In this document: in pieces, positions 22,344-33,393 of the stretch
Layout: each line of letters starts with the position of its first letter
Position numbering within the stretch: the first letter of the stretch is position 1
Origin: Phaffia rhodozyma
Lineage: Eukaryota; Basidiomycota; Tremellomycetes; Cystofilobasidiales; Mrakiaceae
Length of the DNA: 64,000 bases
Assembly: GCA_014706385.1 (NCBI GenBank)
Contig: JACGZH010000004.1
Span: 1,488,001-1,552,000, forward strand
Direction: 5' to 3'
Position numbers and translations under genes: made by a program
The notes under the pieces: generated by a model
What the model was told of the DNA's origin: nothing
What the model saw: only the letters and a program-made list of their open reading frames with translations
The model's database searches: none

Positions 22344-25300
22344 ATGCCAGATCCCATTCTTTCCACAGTGGGAGTGGAATCGACACCTTCTGAGGTCTCA
22401 CTTTATCGAGAACTCAGAAGCAACACACTCAGTAATATTATCCCCCTACCAGCCCCACATACTTCACAAGTCAACTACAAGATGTGGGAACGCCGCCTGG
22501 AATCGGCTCTGTTCGAGATGCGTTTGTGGGATCTCGTTTCTGGAGTACGATCCAGACCAAACGTGGCGTATCCCAAGGCACAAGCTGCCTGGGATCTTGA
22601 CGACCAAATCGCACGCAACTTCATCATATCTGTTCTCACAGACTCGGAGGGAGAGCGCATAAGTGAGTGTCTAACAGCTCACAAACAGATCGAAGTCCTT
22701 CGATCTGTTCATATGCAACAAGGCACCGTCGGTGTTTTTCAGGTTCTCAGCTCCGTCTGGAATATACGCTCCGAGACGGCTCCGAGTCTTCAAAGCCATG
22801 TCGACCATATCGGTCGACAACTTCATTTGACTGAACAGATCGCCGGCAAAACCATGACATACAATGAACTCTATGCTCTCATTCTTATCCGATCTTTACC
22901 CACTACCGCTCACGGACAATCCTTCGTGGCCAGCTTACCTGCTTTGGCAGGCAATGATGCTTTGGGTCATCCCAACCCATTAACATATGAATTCGTTTCT
23001 GGAGCCATCCTCCGCGACAAGCAACTTCGGAACACAACCAGGGCACTTCACAATAGCCGTGAGTCAACCTCTGCACTTGCTGTCACTCCTTCCAGTCCAC
23101 AATGTTCGTACTGTGGGGACTTTGGCCACTTTGCCAAAGCCTGCCCAGACAATCCCATCTCACAGACTGGAAGGAAGAGTGACAGTAAGTACAAAGCCAA
23201 GAAATTCTGCGACTTCCACAAGTCTTCCGGTCACAATACTTCAGAATGTTACGCAAGAGATCGACTTGGTTCAGGCAAAGGGACACCTCGTCCCCAAGCA
23301 AACTCCTTGTCGGCTCGAGATCCTGACGAGAATGACCAAACGTACGCTCATTCTATCATTCCACAGAATTTGTATCCCTCGTTCACCTTCCTTCTTGACT
23401 CTGGTTGCACACAGACTTGTGTCAGCGACAGATCCCTCTTCAGCACTTACGAGACCTACTCCGACGAGCTCTTCGTCGCGAACGGTGCTTCTCTGAGTGT
23501 CGTCGGGAAAGGAACGGTGAAGGTGGTTAGCAAGTCCTCTGTGGATGGTCAGGATATCGATGTTTTATTGAGTAATGTTTGGCATGTTCCAAAACTATCA
23601 TCTACCATTCTCGTTTCGCTTGGTCAGATATGCGACGTTGATGGTATCACCTTCAGTGGAAACAAGAAATAGATCTTGATCAGTAATCGTTCTGGTGTCA
23701 TTCTCACTGCCTCTGCGTACAGCAAGAATCTTTGGGCTTTGGATGTCACAGTCCGAACCCCGAATCTTGCTGCCTCGCTGGTTTCAGAACGAACTGAGAA
23801 AGAAATCGACTTGTTACACCGGAGGATGGGACATGCTTCTCTTACTTCTATGAAATCTCTCATGACATGTTCTGGTTTCTACAAGACAAAGGTGACACCG
23901 GAAGATCTGAAACACTACTTTGATAGAGGCATATGTGCACCCTGTGTCGAATCCAGGCAGCACAAAACACCCTATCCGACATCAAACACAGTCCATCTCT
24001 CAACCACTCCAACTCATTCACACCGATATTGATGGTCCCATGCCTCATGTGTCCTTCGGTGGAGCACGCTACATGCTCACCATCATCGACGAGTTCACTG
24101 CTTACCATTGGGCCTGGTCGGTCCATCAAGCTCAAAAGCGATACGGCATCCATCATCAAAGATTGGATCGCAAAAGTGGAAAGAGAGACCGTTTACAAGG
24201 TCAAGACAATTCGTAGTGACAATGGAGGTGAATATCTTTCAAACGACTTTGTCTCGTGGCTCGAAACCAAAGGTATCAAACAAGAAACATCGATAGCAGG
24301 AACTCCCCAACAGAACGGAAAAGCAGAGAGAGCAAACAGAACGATCGAAGAAAAGATCACTGCTCTTCTTGTCGAGTCCGGTTTGCCAGGTTCTTTCTGG
24401 GCAGAAGCTCTTGTCTATGCTATCTACATACTTGCCCGCACCGTTCGCAAGGCGAGCGGGCGGACAAGATATGAAGAGTGGTTTGGAAAACCACCTACCT
24501 TTGACCGACTTCGTGTTTTTGGCTGTACTGCATATGCGCACAACCCGAAACATAGAAAACACGAGTCAAAGTCAGTTTCTTGTTTGTTCCTTGCCCCATC
24601 AGAAGACACATTTGGAAAGAAGGCTTACCGCTTAGTTGACAAGCAGACCCTTCGAAAAATCATCTACTCCCGAGACGTCGTCTTCGACGAAGCTTGGACA
24701 AAACGATCAGAAGCGGAAGCTCATCACAGTTCCCAGTCAGACAAAGATGTCGATTGCAAGTCCAATCGAACGTCGTCCAATCCATATGAGAAACACAGTG
24801 CCTGACTCATATCTGACTCAGGATACACTCGATGATGAGCAATCGCCTATGACGGATGAGATCCAAGCAGACACGGAAGTAGAAACTATTGAACAAGACG
24901 CAGAACATCAGTTTGTGCAGTCTGAAGATGAAGAAGAAATTCCAGAACAAGAATGTCAAGAAATGCGAGACTTACGCCGATCACCTGTACATGAACGAGT
25001 TTCTCCGCCGCCGATCGTTCCCCGCCGCTCAGCTCGCCTGTCCCGAATCTCGAGACCAGTAGAGACATGTCCACAAGCAACCATTCTTGTGGATATTGGT
25101 TCTCGACTCCTCCCATCTCAGCCGCCAAAGACTTACAGACAAGCCCTTGGCGGGCCGTTTCGAACCGAGTGGGAGCTGGCCATGAGGGCCGAGCTTTCCC
25201 AGTTCGAAAAACTCAAGGTATGGACCTTGAGACCGGTCGATGATCCGGAGACGCAGGTTATCTCCGGTCGATGGGTCTATACCTGTGGGCCAACGTCAGA

Positions 25301-25532
25301 CAAAAACACTTGTAAGTTCAAGGCTCGCTGGGTTGCTCGTGGATTCGAACAGCTTGACGGCACTTACGGAGACACATACTCGCCCGTTGCAGACGGTACA
25401 TCCCGACGCATCTTTCTGTCGATCATAGCAAACGAGAATCTCACAATCAGACAGGGCGATGTGAAAACAGCACTCTTGTACGCAAAACTGGACAAACCGA
25501 TTTTCATGACTCCGCCACCAGGATATTATTAA
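22344..25532 (+). mobile_element. Ty1/copia element, family B, decayed gag to 5' RT
   Basis: The ATG at 22344 opens a 442-codon frame: gag, a CCHC knuckle (CSYCGDFGHFAKAC), a second Cys/His block (CDFHKSSGHNTSEC) and retropepsin (LLDSGCTQTCVSD). A single TAG at 23670-23672 ends it, and the frame resumes at once with ASAYSKNLWALD and LLHRRMGHASLTS. A frameshift near 24030 leads into integrase (IRSDNGGEY, TPQQNGKAERANRT) and another near 24750 into the start of RT (KARWVARGFEQL, RQGDVKTALLYA). It stops at TPPPGYY, before the YADD box, where the right inverted repeat begins. No LTRs of its own were seen. Confidence 0.85.
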
Positions 25533-25537
25533 GATTA

Positions 25538-25860
25538 AGAGTTCTGTTGAGAGAGAATACAGAACGAATGACTCAGTATACCAGACTGTAGTTCTGGTGA
25601 CGACTGAGGTGCAAGAAGGAGATAGGAAGAAGGAAGAAGTCATATACAGCAAGCTGGCTGGTGGAGCCGAGTCAATGCGAAGGAAAGCCGAAAAAGCACA
25701 GGATATGAGATAACGATATGGGACGATAGAGCACAGCTGTGCGGTCATGATGGTGCAGGTCTGAGTGCACTCCGGGAAGGATGGGCGGAGTTATTCCGGC
25801 CGAAAGCGATCATGTGAACGGCGACATTCGGCGAGAAACGGACCATCGGCAAGCTGTGCA
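25538..25860. repeat. right arm of a 0.32-kb inverted repeat
   Basis: Near-perfect reverse complement of 21979-22305. It starts at GATTAAGAGTTCTG, directly after the truncated copia frame, and ends at AGCTGTGCA, six bases before an LTR begins at 25867. Confidence 0.85.
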
Positions 25861-25866
25861 GATTTG

Positions 25867-26125
25867 TGGATGTAGCAGTCTAATCATCAACCACCGAGTT
25901 TTGCGAGTTGGTTCACTTTTCTATCTTGTCGGTTTCTCCTTCAGCATGTTATTTCACTTCCCTCTCGTCCTATTTCTTGTCCGTTCAGTTTTATTTCCAT
26001 TCTACTTTATTTCTATCTCATTTCTGTATTGGTGATGTTGTATATACAGGACTTGATTTGTTTTTTTATATTCATTTATTCCTTCTGGTTTGTCTCTATC
26101 AAGATACTCACTTTATGTGTGTACA
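25867..26125 (+). repeat. solo LTR-like element related to copia family B
   Basis: It begins TGGATGTAGCAGTCTA and ends ATGTGTGTACA, with internal blocks shared with the LTR at 19818-20115 (for example AGTTGGTTCACTTTTCTAT). No adjacent internal region continues from it. Confidence 0.65.
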
Positions 26126-29100
26126 TTTGGTCGAAAAATCAGTTGTTCAAAAATATCAGGATTGATCAATTGTATCGTCAACTTCAGAAACCAAGGAATG
26201 ATGTTTGTGTCGTGCATACACCGTCTTCCCCAAATTCGATATCATCATGTGGTTTGTGATTCCAGCATTATCCCTCGAGCGTCTCTATTGTCGTATACCT
26301 TTTCATTATTTGCTTCACTGAATGATCGTGCTCTGCTTTTTTTTGACCAGTTCATCTCTGACGGACACTTTTTCTTTAATTTTTCTTTTTCTATTCTAAC
26401 TTTGTACTTCCGTTATCCTGGCCTTTGAGTCCTTTTTTTAAACCTGGAATATAGTCATTACATACATATCGTGAATGTGGGGAAAATCTTCTAAAGATGC
26501 AAACCGACTTCAAATAAGGTTCTGTCTGAAGCAGGTTTTTCAATCTTCCACTCAAAATGAATTGCGGCGTGTGTCAAGATCAAAACTTCAAAAGAAATGT
26601 CATCAATCAAGTGATCTGTCAGGACTGCGAATTCATCATATCGTGAAGAGAGTCATAAGAACAAAATTTCCGAATGCTTTTCTCGATGTGGAGTTTTCAA
26701 GAAGGTATCATCGAATTGTCAAGATCTTCAACTCTTTTTACAATGTTTGTGTTTATGAGATATAATTTCTTTCTCAGACCTTGAGCTTTTCTTTATGAAC
26801 CGGCTTGATCCGCATCCGTCACCATTTCGTAGTCCAAGAGTCATGTTTTCATCAACTCGATAGAAAGTATTTCGTTTTGAAGCTTTGTTCATTGTATTGA
26901 GTTCAGGATTAACACGCACAACGATATCATTTTTACAAGTTCTATTATCAACACTAATCCCATGTGGTATGTGTTTTTTAAACGAGATATGTGTCATGAT
27001 TCTCTGATTCTAGTTGCTTAATTATGAAGTCGGACGTCAGTGGGCAGTGATTTATCCGTTTTCATGTTTTCTTCCCATTGCATATTCATCAATCTTTTAA
27101 TTTCTATGAAATTTGCCATCCGAACATCAGTCGGCTCTGTTCATGTGGACTCGGCAGAAAACTTTCAGCTCAATGAACTGTTAAAAACTGAACGATGTCG
27201 TCTATCAATCTGATTTATTGGCATTTTGTTGTAAATGTGTGAATACAGATTGAATTCCAAAACTAATATTCTCTATAAGTTCACTCCTTGATCTACATGC
27301 CTCATTGCTGTTCAAATCTTGCCTCCAGATAAAAATGATAAGCTCATATTTGAAATTTATTCATCTCGTTTATATGTCAATATCTATTTTGTGACACCAA
27401 CTGGGAATTCGTCAAATGTATATTTCAATTTTGATCATAGGTGAAACTTGAGGTCGATCAACAGCTTGATGTCATAAAACCATGCAATTATCATGCTCTT
27501 ATTATACAGGCTGAATCAGATGTGCTGAATTTGACGTAGCTAGTTGGACTTCTATCACTCCAACTCATTCCGTATACGGGAAATCAGCTACATTCCATTG
27601 ATGTCAGACATTGTGTGATTTGTGGACCCAGTACTCATTCAGAGCAGATGTCCAGCAGCACTCATGCTCTATAAGTGGTGCAAAATTTTCGATTCAATTT
27701 AAGGGCTTACAACAGGAGAGACTGACGACTCGGTTCCCAATCTTTGTTTGTCAATCTGACAAACTGCATCTCAATTGAGCTAATGTGTAACCAAATGAAC
27801 TTGACAAACTCTTCGTGGACTGTGTAGCTTTTTAAGCTAAATTGACCACAACTAATCACCGAAGTGTAACAATTGACGAGGCTAAGAGCTTCAATCAAAT
27901 GACTGGGCTGAGTACTGCATTTTGTTTATCACAAAAAAAAAATAATCAGCACGAGGTGCATAAACTTCTATCCTTGTTTTCAATTGTTTCACCTATCAAA
28001 AAACAGGATTGTTCGCAACAGTCCTTTTTAATCGTCTCTGAAGTATTCTGCTGTTATGTACAAATTGATGGAGTAAATGTGATTCTAATATATCCAAAAT
28101 TGATTTGAGAGTCAACGACTGCCCAGAGTGTGATTGACGTAGAATAAAGGCTTAGCATTGTCTTTCGTTCATACTTAAACCAAGACTTCGATATCATTGA
28201 CACACTTTTGATACAAAACATGTCTAGAACGACTCCATGTCGATCGAGATATGTTTGGAAAATTTCACAAAACTGTGTATACTCATGTCATCACATACTC
28301 CGTATATATCACTTCCCATACAGTATCTTCAATGAGTAAAAATACACATCTAAGATTACAAACACCCGTAGATCGACTTGAAAAAAAATGTATGAGCTTA
28401 TTTGTTCTTACAGCAGTAAACCCATTGATATCAAAGGCATTATAACACAATCATATCAGACAATATGAAGATGTGGAAGAACGGGAAAAGGGACAATAGT
28501 AGCATTTTATTTCTTCGTCCAAAACCTTCATGTGAGGATACTTGGTTGGTCGGGAAGTTCAGCGACTAACTCCCAACGCAGAATATCCATCAGTTGTAAA
28601 AGCTGATACTTCTGAGATCAAGGATAAAATATGCATGCATTTGAGATGTAAGTACATTATCAATTAGCTATGATAAACTGTGTAATTACAACCGTGTAAA
28701 AAGAACCCTCAATCGAAAAAAAAATTGCAGAAAAAAGCGATATATACTGGGTCAAAATTAGACAAGGTGACTACGAAATTCAGTCAAAGTTGATGTTACG
28801 CCAAAATAAACATTTTTCCTCACGACTGAGATATCTATATGAGCAAACCTGAGTTCATGTTTGTCGTTATGTTGAAAGCTTCCTTTTTCTCGAACGTTAT
28901 ACATCAAGGTCAGCCTTATCAGACCTTCAAAAGTTCAAAACGCGGAGTATAAAAAGACAATTTTACCTTTTGGTGTATTCTTCACTTTAAGATAAAATTC
29001 ACATGTCCAAACACATATAAATCTCGATTTTTGCTGATCTTCGGTGTTTAGATCATGTATGAGAAGTCGTTGTGTTAGATGGTTTGGGTCAACGATTTCA

Positions 29101-32051
29101 CAACAAAAGTAAAAGAGAATCGTATGCAGAGTGCTAAGTATGTATCGGGTCTGAAGAATTAATCTTTTAGTCAATAAAAGATGTAGTATAAACAGACCTC
29201 AAACATTCTGAGTACTATATATTTCGACCATTATGGACAATTTTTTCTCCTGGCCAGATGGTGAGACAATAAGAATGTACCATGAGCTTCGGGATGATTC
29301 AATGATAGGAGACAGCAGAACATGCTACTTGTGTTCATCAAGGTCTTATACGCAAATGAAGATTGATAACACAAGGAGAATTGTTTTTGTTCGAAACAAT
29401 CGAACATAATACTCATTTGATGGCAGCTGCTGTAGATATTTTGTTTAGCATACTTTTGATCATGAACTTGAAGCTGCAAATAAAACTCCAAACCTTAGAA
29501 TATCCGTATATGAAACACTGATACCCAAGACGTTGTGTCTACTCACAGATTATGATTCAAATACGGAACAGATCAAATTTTTTACAAGAATGCTACAAAA
29601 ACAAAGCATCTGGAAGCAAAATCGGGGGTTAGCCCTTGCTCAAAAGAAAATAACGTCACGCATGATCAATCAAAAATTGGGATCAAACTCAGGTTTTATA
29701 ACGCTGATGAACCACACAGTTTGCTTAAACAAAATGGACATTTTAGATATATAGTAGATTTTTACATCATGATGAATCAGAATATTACCAATCTAAAAAC
29801 ACAAACTGTGCATGAGGAAACTCTTGGAACATGACATATCAGGTCTGCCGTCTGATAATGACCGTTGCAAGTCGGTAGGTGATTTCTTCTTTTCGTTTTC
29901 TTTTTCAAACCATTTTCAAAGTTTCACTTCAACCTTCCTTCCAATTCATTCTGATCTAATCTTGCCCGGTTATGGGAATGTACCCACCGCTACGGTACTT
30001 TATATATCGAAGCCTTGCAATTATTTAATATATTTCTTTGTTGTCGAATCAACTTGTTTTGCTCTCCACTTTGTTGAGTCTATTTGCTTTGCCTCTACAG
30101 TAATGGTTGATCTAAATGATTACATTCCTTTGTCTTGAGACTATCAATTGATTGCAGAAAATGAACCGAACTGTCAACAAGACAATTGAATTAAGCGAAC
30201 CAGAAAAGAAAGACGTACTACACGAGTAAAATGAGCATATCGCCCAAACATTCAAAACCATGAACTGTAAAATGAGGTCATTCTTGATTAGATCAAAGAT
30301 ACTATGTATCATTGAAAGTTCTGTTCTTCAGAGAATTCGGCAAGACCAACACAGTGAAGTATGGTTTTCCAGGGCAGGCGATATTTTTGTTTGAATCATC
30401 AGCATTGTTGAATTCCACTGAACAGGAACTTTAGACAACGAGCTTTCAAGGTAGATAAGGGACTTTGTATTTGTTCACTTCACTGACTTTACAATATCGT
30501 TTAACTTTTGGCTTGAGTGTGAATAGTGATGAGTTTTGTGTTTGCAGTATAATGATTCGGCTCATGAAATGTGATTTGAGCATAGAACTTGATCTTCATT
30601 GTTTACAATTTTGATACCTACAACTTAGAGAGATATGCTCAGATCAATATCGCAGATCAAAAACATCATTCTTTCAAGCATTATCAGAATGTGCATATTC
30701 ATTTCGTTGAAAATGTTAATGAAACAATCTGCCGGCAAAGACGAAGAAAGGTTAAACATGGTGTAAATTACTCATATTGTCATGGGACGTGTGACCATGA
30801 ATCGATAGAATTTGGAGTCAGCAGCAGTATTTACTTGAATCAACCTATTCTACTTCAAGTTTGTGATATAGCGTACATATGTTCATTCAGAAACTCAGCG
30901 ATCATTCTCATATCAAAACAGGCTCTGTATTATCATACATTCTCCTTTGTTTATTTAAACTCAAAAGCAAGTTGAGCAAAGCCACGCATTTGACATATCC
31001 TTTTAAATCAGTCGAAATCCGATACATTTGCATAAACTCATCGCTTGATTTGAGATCGCTTCATACCTCGTCAGACCTGAGCTTCAATTACATGTTAGAA
31101 TGCAGTAAGGACATAGAAATCATTTGCAGATATGATGTTCAGCTTTGATTCATTAGGAGGAACGCCGTGTTCCGCATCGTTTTGATTATATTGATTTCGC
31201 TCAAGTCACCATCGTCAACCATGTTTTTTATGCATGAAGAAAACAACACATGGAAATCTGCTCAGAGGAACTCTTCCTTCTCATGTGCTATCCTTTCGAA
31301 GTAGACCCAAACTCAGTAGCTTAACAAGTGACCTGTCTGCCATGTAAGTAAAAATTTCACTAACCATTTCATTTGCAGTATATTGTTAGATGTGCCTGAT
31401 CTCGGGCACTGAACTTGATAGAAGAGAGGTATGATCGAAGGCAAGTGTTATATATATATAATTGATTGGACAAGCCCTCTTTGATGTACAATTGAGTGTG
31501 GAGTATATAGTTTTTCTCATTCAAACCAAATCCTCTTCGACTGCCTTATTGAGCAGATCACACTAAATGATATCGTTCGCGTTTCACAACATGATGATAA
31601 CTCACGATTCTCAACATTACAACTTTGTTAGACTTTCGACAAGAGCACTATGGAGTTTCGACTTTTAGAAGTTTTTGAACAGTTATCGAATGGTGGTACG
31701 AGTTTATGAATCAAATTCGAGGAGTAACTAGATTCAAAAATACATAAAAGTCCACAGACCAAGGACAATTATGATGAATTTTCAATAAGCAGTTTGACCA
31801 TACTGTGGAAAGGAACATAATGAACTTGACTGAAGGAGTTATATAAAGGTTTAAGACAAAAGATAATCATCAAAAAGTACAAAGAAAAACAGCAGTACAG
31901 TAATTGTTTCTCCTTGCTCACCAGGCAGAGATGAAACAAAGAAAAGGGGGGGAAGAAGCACAATGAAGGTGCATATAAGATCTTGAAGCTCGGACAGTAG
32001 AAGAACTATTTGTGAACATAGCATGCAGACGCATGAAACGTTGACAATTCT
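26126..32051. other. AT-rich gene-free core, about 5.9 kb
   Basis: This is visibly more AT-rich than both flanks and holds only short frames with no recognisable protein motif, no clear splice-linked exons and no tRNA. No tandem satellite was seen by eye. It is flanked by copia LTR sequence on the left and decayed repeat R on the right. It may be heavily mutated transposon DNA, centromeric core DNA, or both. Confidence 0.6.
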
Positions 32052-32199
32052 CGAAAATGATACATTGGCTTCTGCTGATCATATATGTATTTAAGACGTA
32101 GCTAATGAACTCTACAAGTAGGTTTCCTCCCTTTCTTTTATTCTTTACATTCTATCCTTTCCTTAACATCATCGGCCAAATCTATTTTTAACCTACTGA
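32052..32199. repeat. decayed partial copy of repeat R
   Basis: The stretch from about TACATTGGCTTCTGCTGAT to CTACTGAT parallels the first half of repeat R (GTGCATTGGTTTCTGCTTA and onward) with many changes. It abuts the better copy at 32200, giving a tandem arrangement. Confidence 0.5.
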
Positions 32200-32564
32200 T
32201 GTCGAGAAGACTTGAATATGGTGCATTGGTTTCTGCTTAATGCCTATGTACCTCAGCCTTAGCTAGCGCACTCTGCCAGCTGGCATGCTTCTTTTCTTCT
32301 CCATCCTTTTCTTCTTTTGACTTTTCTTTCTCTTTTTCTTTCTCATATTCCTCCTTCCTTAGCATTTACCCTGATTGTTTCGCCGATGCTGAGGCTGGTT
32401 TATACCTGTCTTCATGTTGTTGATGTCTCCCATAAAATATGCTTACAAATCGACTGTCATTGGATCATTTCATCTTCATTTCTGAGGTTCGTTTATAAAT
32501 GAAAGCATTGACCATAACTGTTTCGTTAGTGCTGAGATTATTTCATCGTAATTTCTCAGCAATA
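32200..32564. repeat. LTR-like repeat R, copy 2
   Basis: It begins TGTCGAGAAGACTTG and ends TTTCTCAGCAATA. It aligns along its length with 15719-16061, including the block TAGCTAGCGCACTCTGCCAG. As at the first locus, the bases just beyond the 3' end (AAACNGTATTTGC) are also shared, so the true boundary may lie about 15 bp further. Confidence 0.65.
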
Positions 32565-32579
32565 CTAAACTGTATTTGC

Positions 32580-32997
32580 AAATAAGTCCGTCGACCGCCG
32601 TTTCTGTCTGTCTGATTGCGCCAATGTTGATGTGTCTCATCTGTCGGTATGCAATCATCAATTCCAGAGGAGATCCTTCATTTGTTTGTCTTTTGTTTAT
32701 TTGTGTTGTACCTGTGTTTGTTGTTTGTGTCCCCACTACTTCCGTCATTTCATTCATTACTTTGGTTTGTTTTGAGGGTTTTGTTGGTTTCATTTTTTTT
32801 GTTTGTGTGGGTTTCGGTACTTCTTTGATCTCCGGTGATCCTTTTCGCTCGAGCGCAACCGCATACATCTGGTGTTTCTTCGGCACGGTGAGTATGTACC
32901 TATTGTTTCGTCTGATGGTGCATACGCTGTTGCCAAAGTCGGTGTGAGGGCGAAAGGGCTCGGCAACCGTTTGTTGAGACTTGGTTGGTTTTAACAT
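32580..32997 (-). mobile_element. family A copia remnant (protease end and GAG-pre-integrase)
   Basis: The minus-strand frame shows YILTVPKKHQMYAVALE, a Lys/Thr-rich spacer and AYRQMRHINIGAIRQTE. These match the corresponding parts of the element at 1482-3444 (ILTIPKEHKMFAIVLE and AHRRMGHINIDAIRR). Only this piece remains between repeat R and the gypsy LTR. Confidence 0.7.
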
Positions 32998-32999
32998 TT

Positions 33000-33352
33000 T
33001 CAGATGAGGATGTATGTGGAAAGCTCAGGCTCTCGAGGATTTAGGAAGATGCCAAAGTCATAGGCATAGGTGTAATGATAGACAGGACGAAGACACTTCG
33101 AACGAAGATGACAGAGTCCAAACCTGACAGGAGTGAAGAGAGAAAAGAGGGAAAAAACTATGGGGAAAGGGAAAGCGACGAAGTACTTGTATCTCCCCGT
33201 CGCTCGGCATGTATGCAAGCCCGAAGGGATGCAAGACGGAAAGGATGCATACAGGTATCGAAGTGTGAAAACTACAGAGGGTAGCAAATACGTATTGTTG
33301 AGATGGTATGCAGATACATACAAGCATATACTACTCGGTCTGATCCCTGACA
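33000..33352 (-). repeat. probable 3' LTR of the gypsy element, truncated
   Basis: After the gypsy stop codon, the minus strand reads a polypurine tract (AGAAAGGGGGATAC) and then TGTCAGGGATCAG at 33352, the usual layout of a 3' LTR start. It runs to about 33000, where the copia remnant begins. No matching 5' LTR was found upstream of the element. Confidence 0.5.
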
Positions 33353-33393
33353 GTATCCCCCTTTCTAGGCGGAGAGAACGGAGAGCAAAGAGA

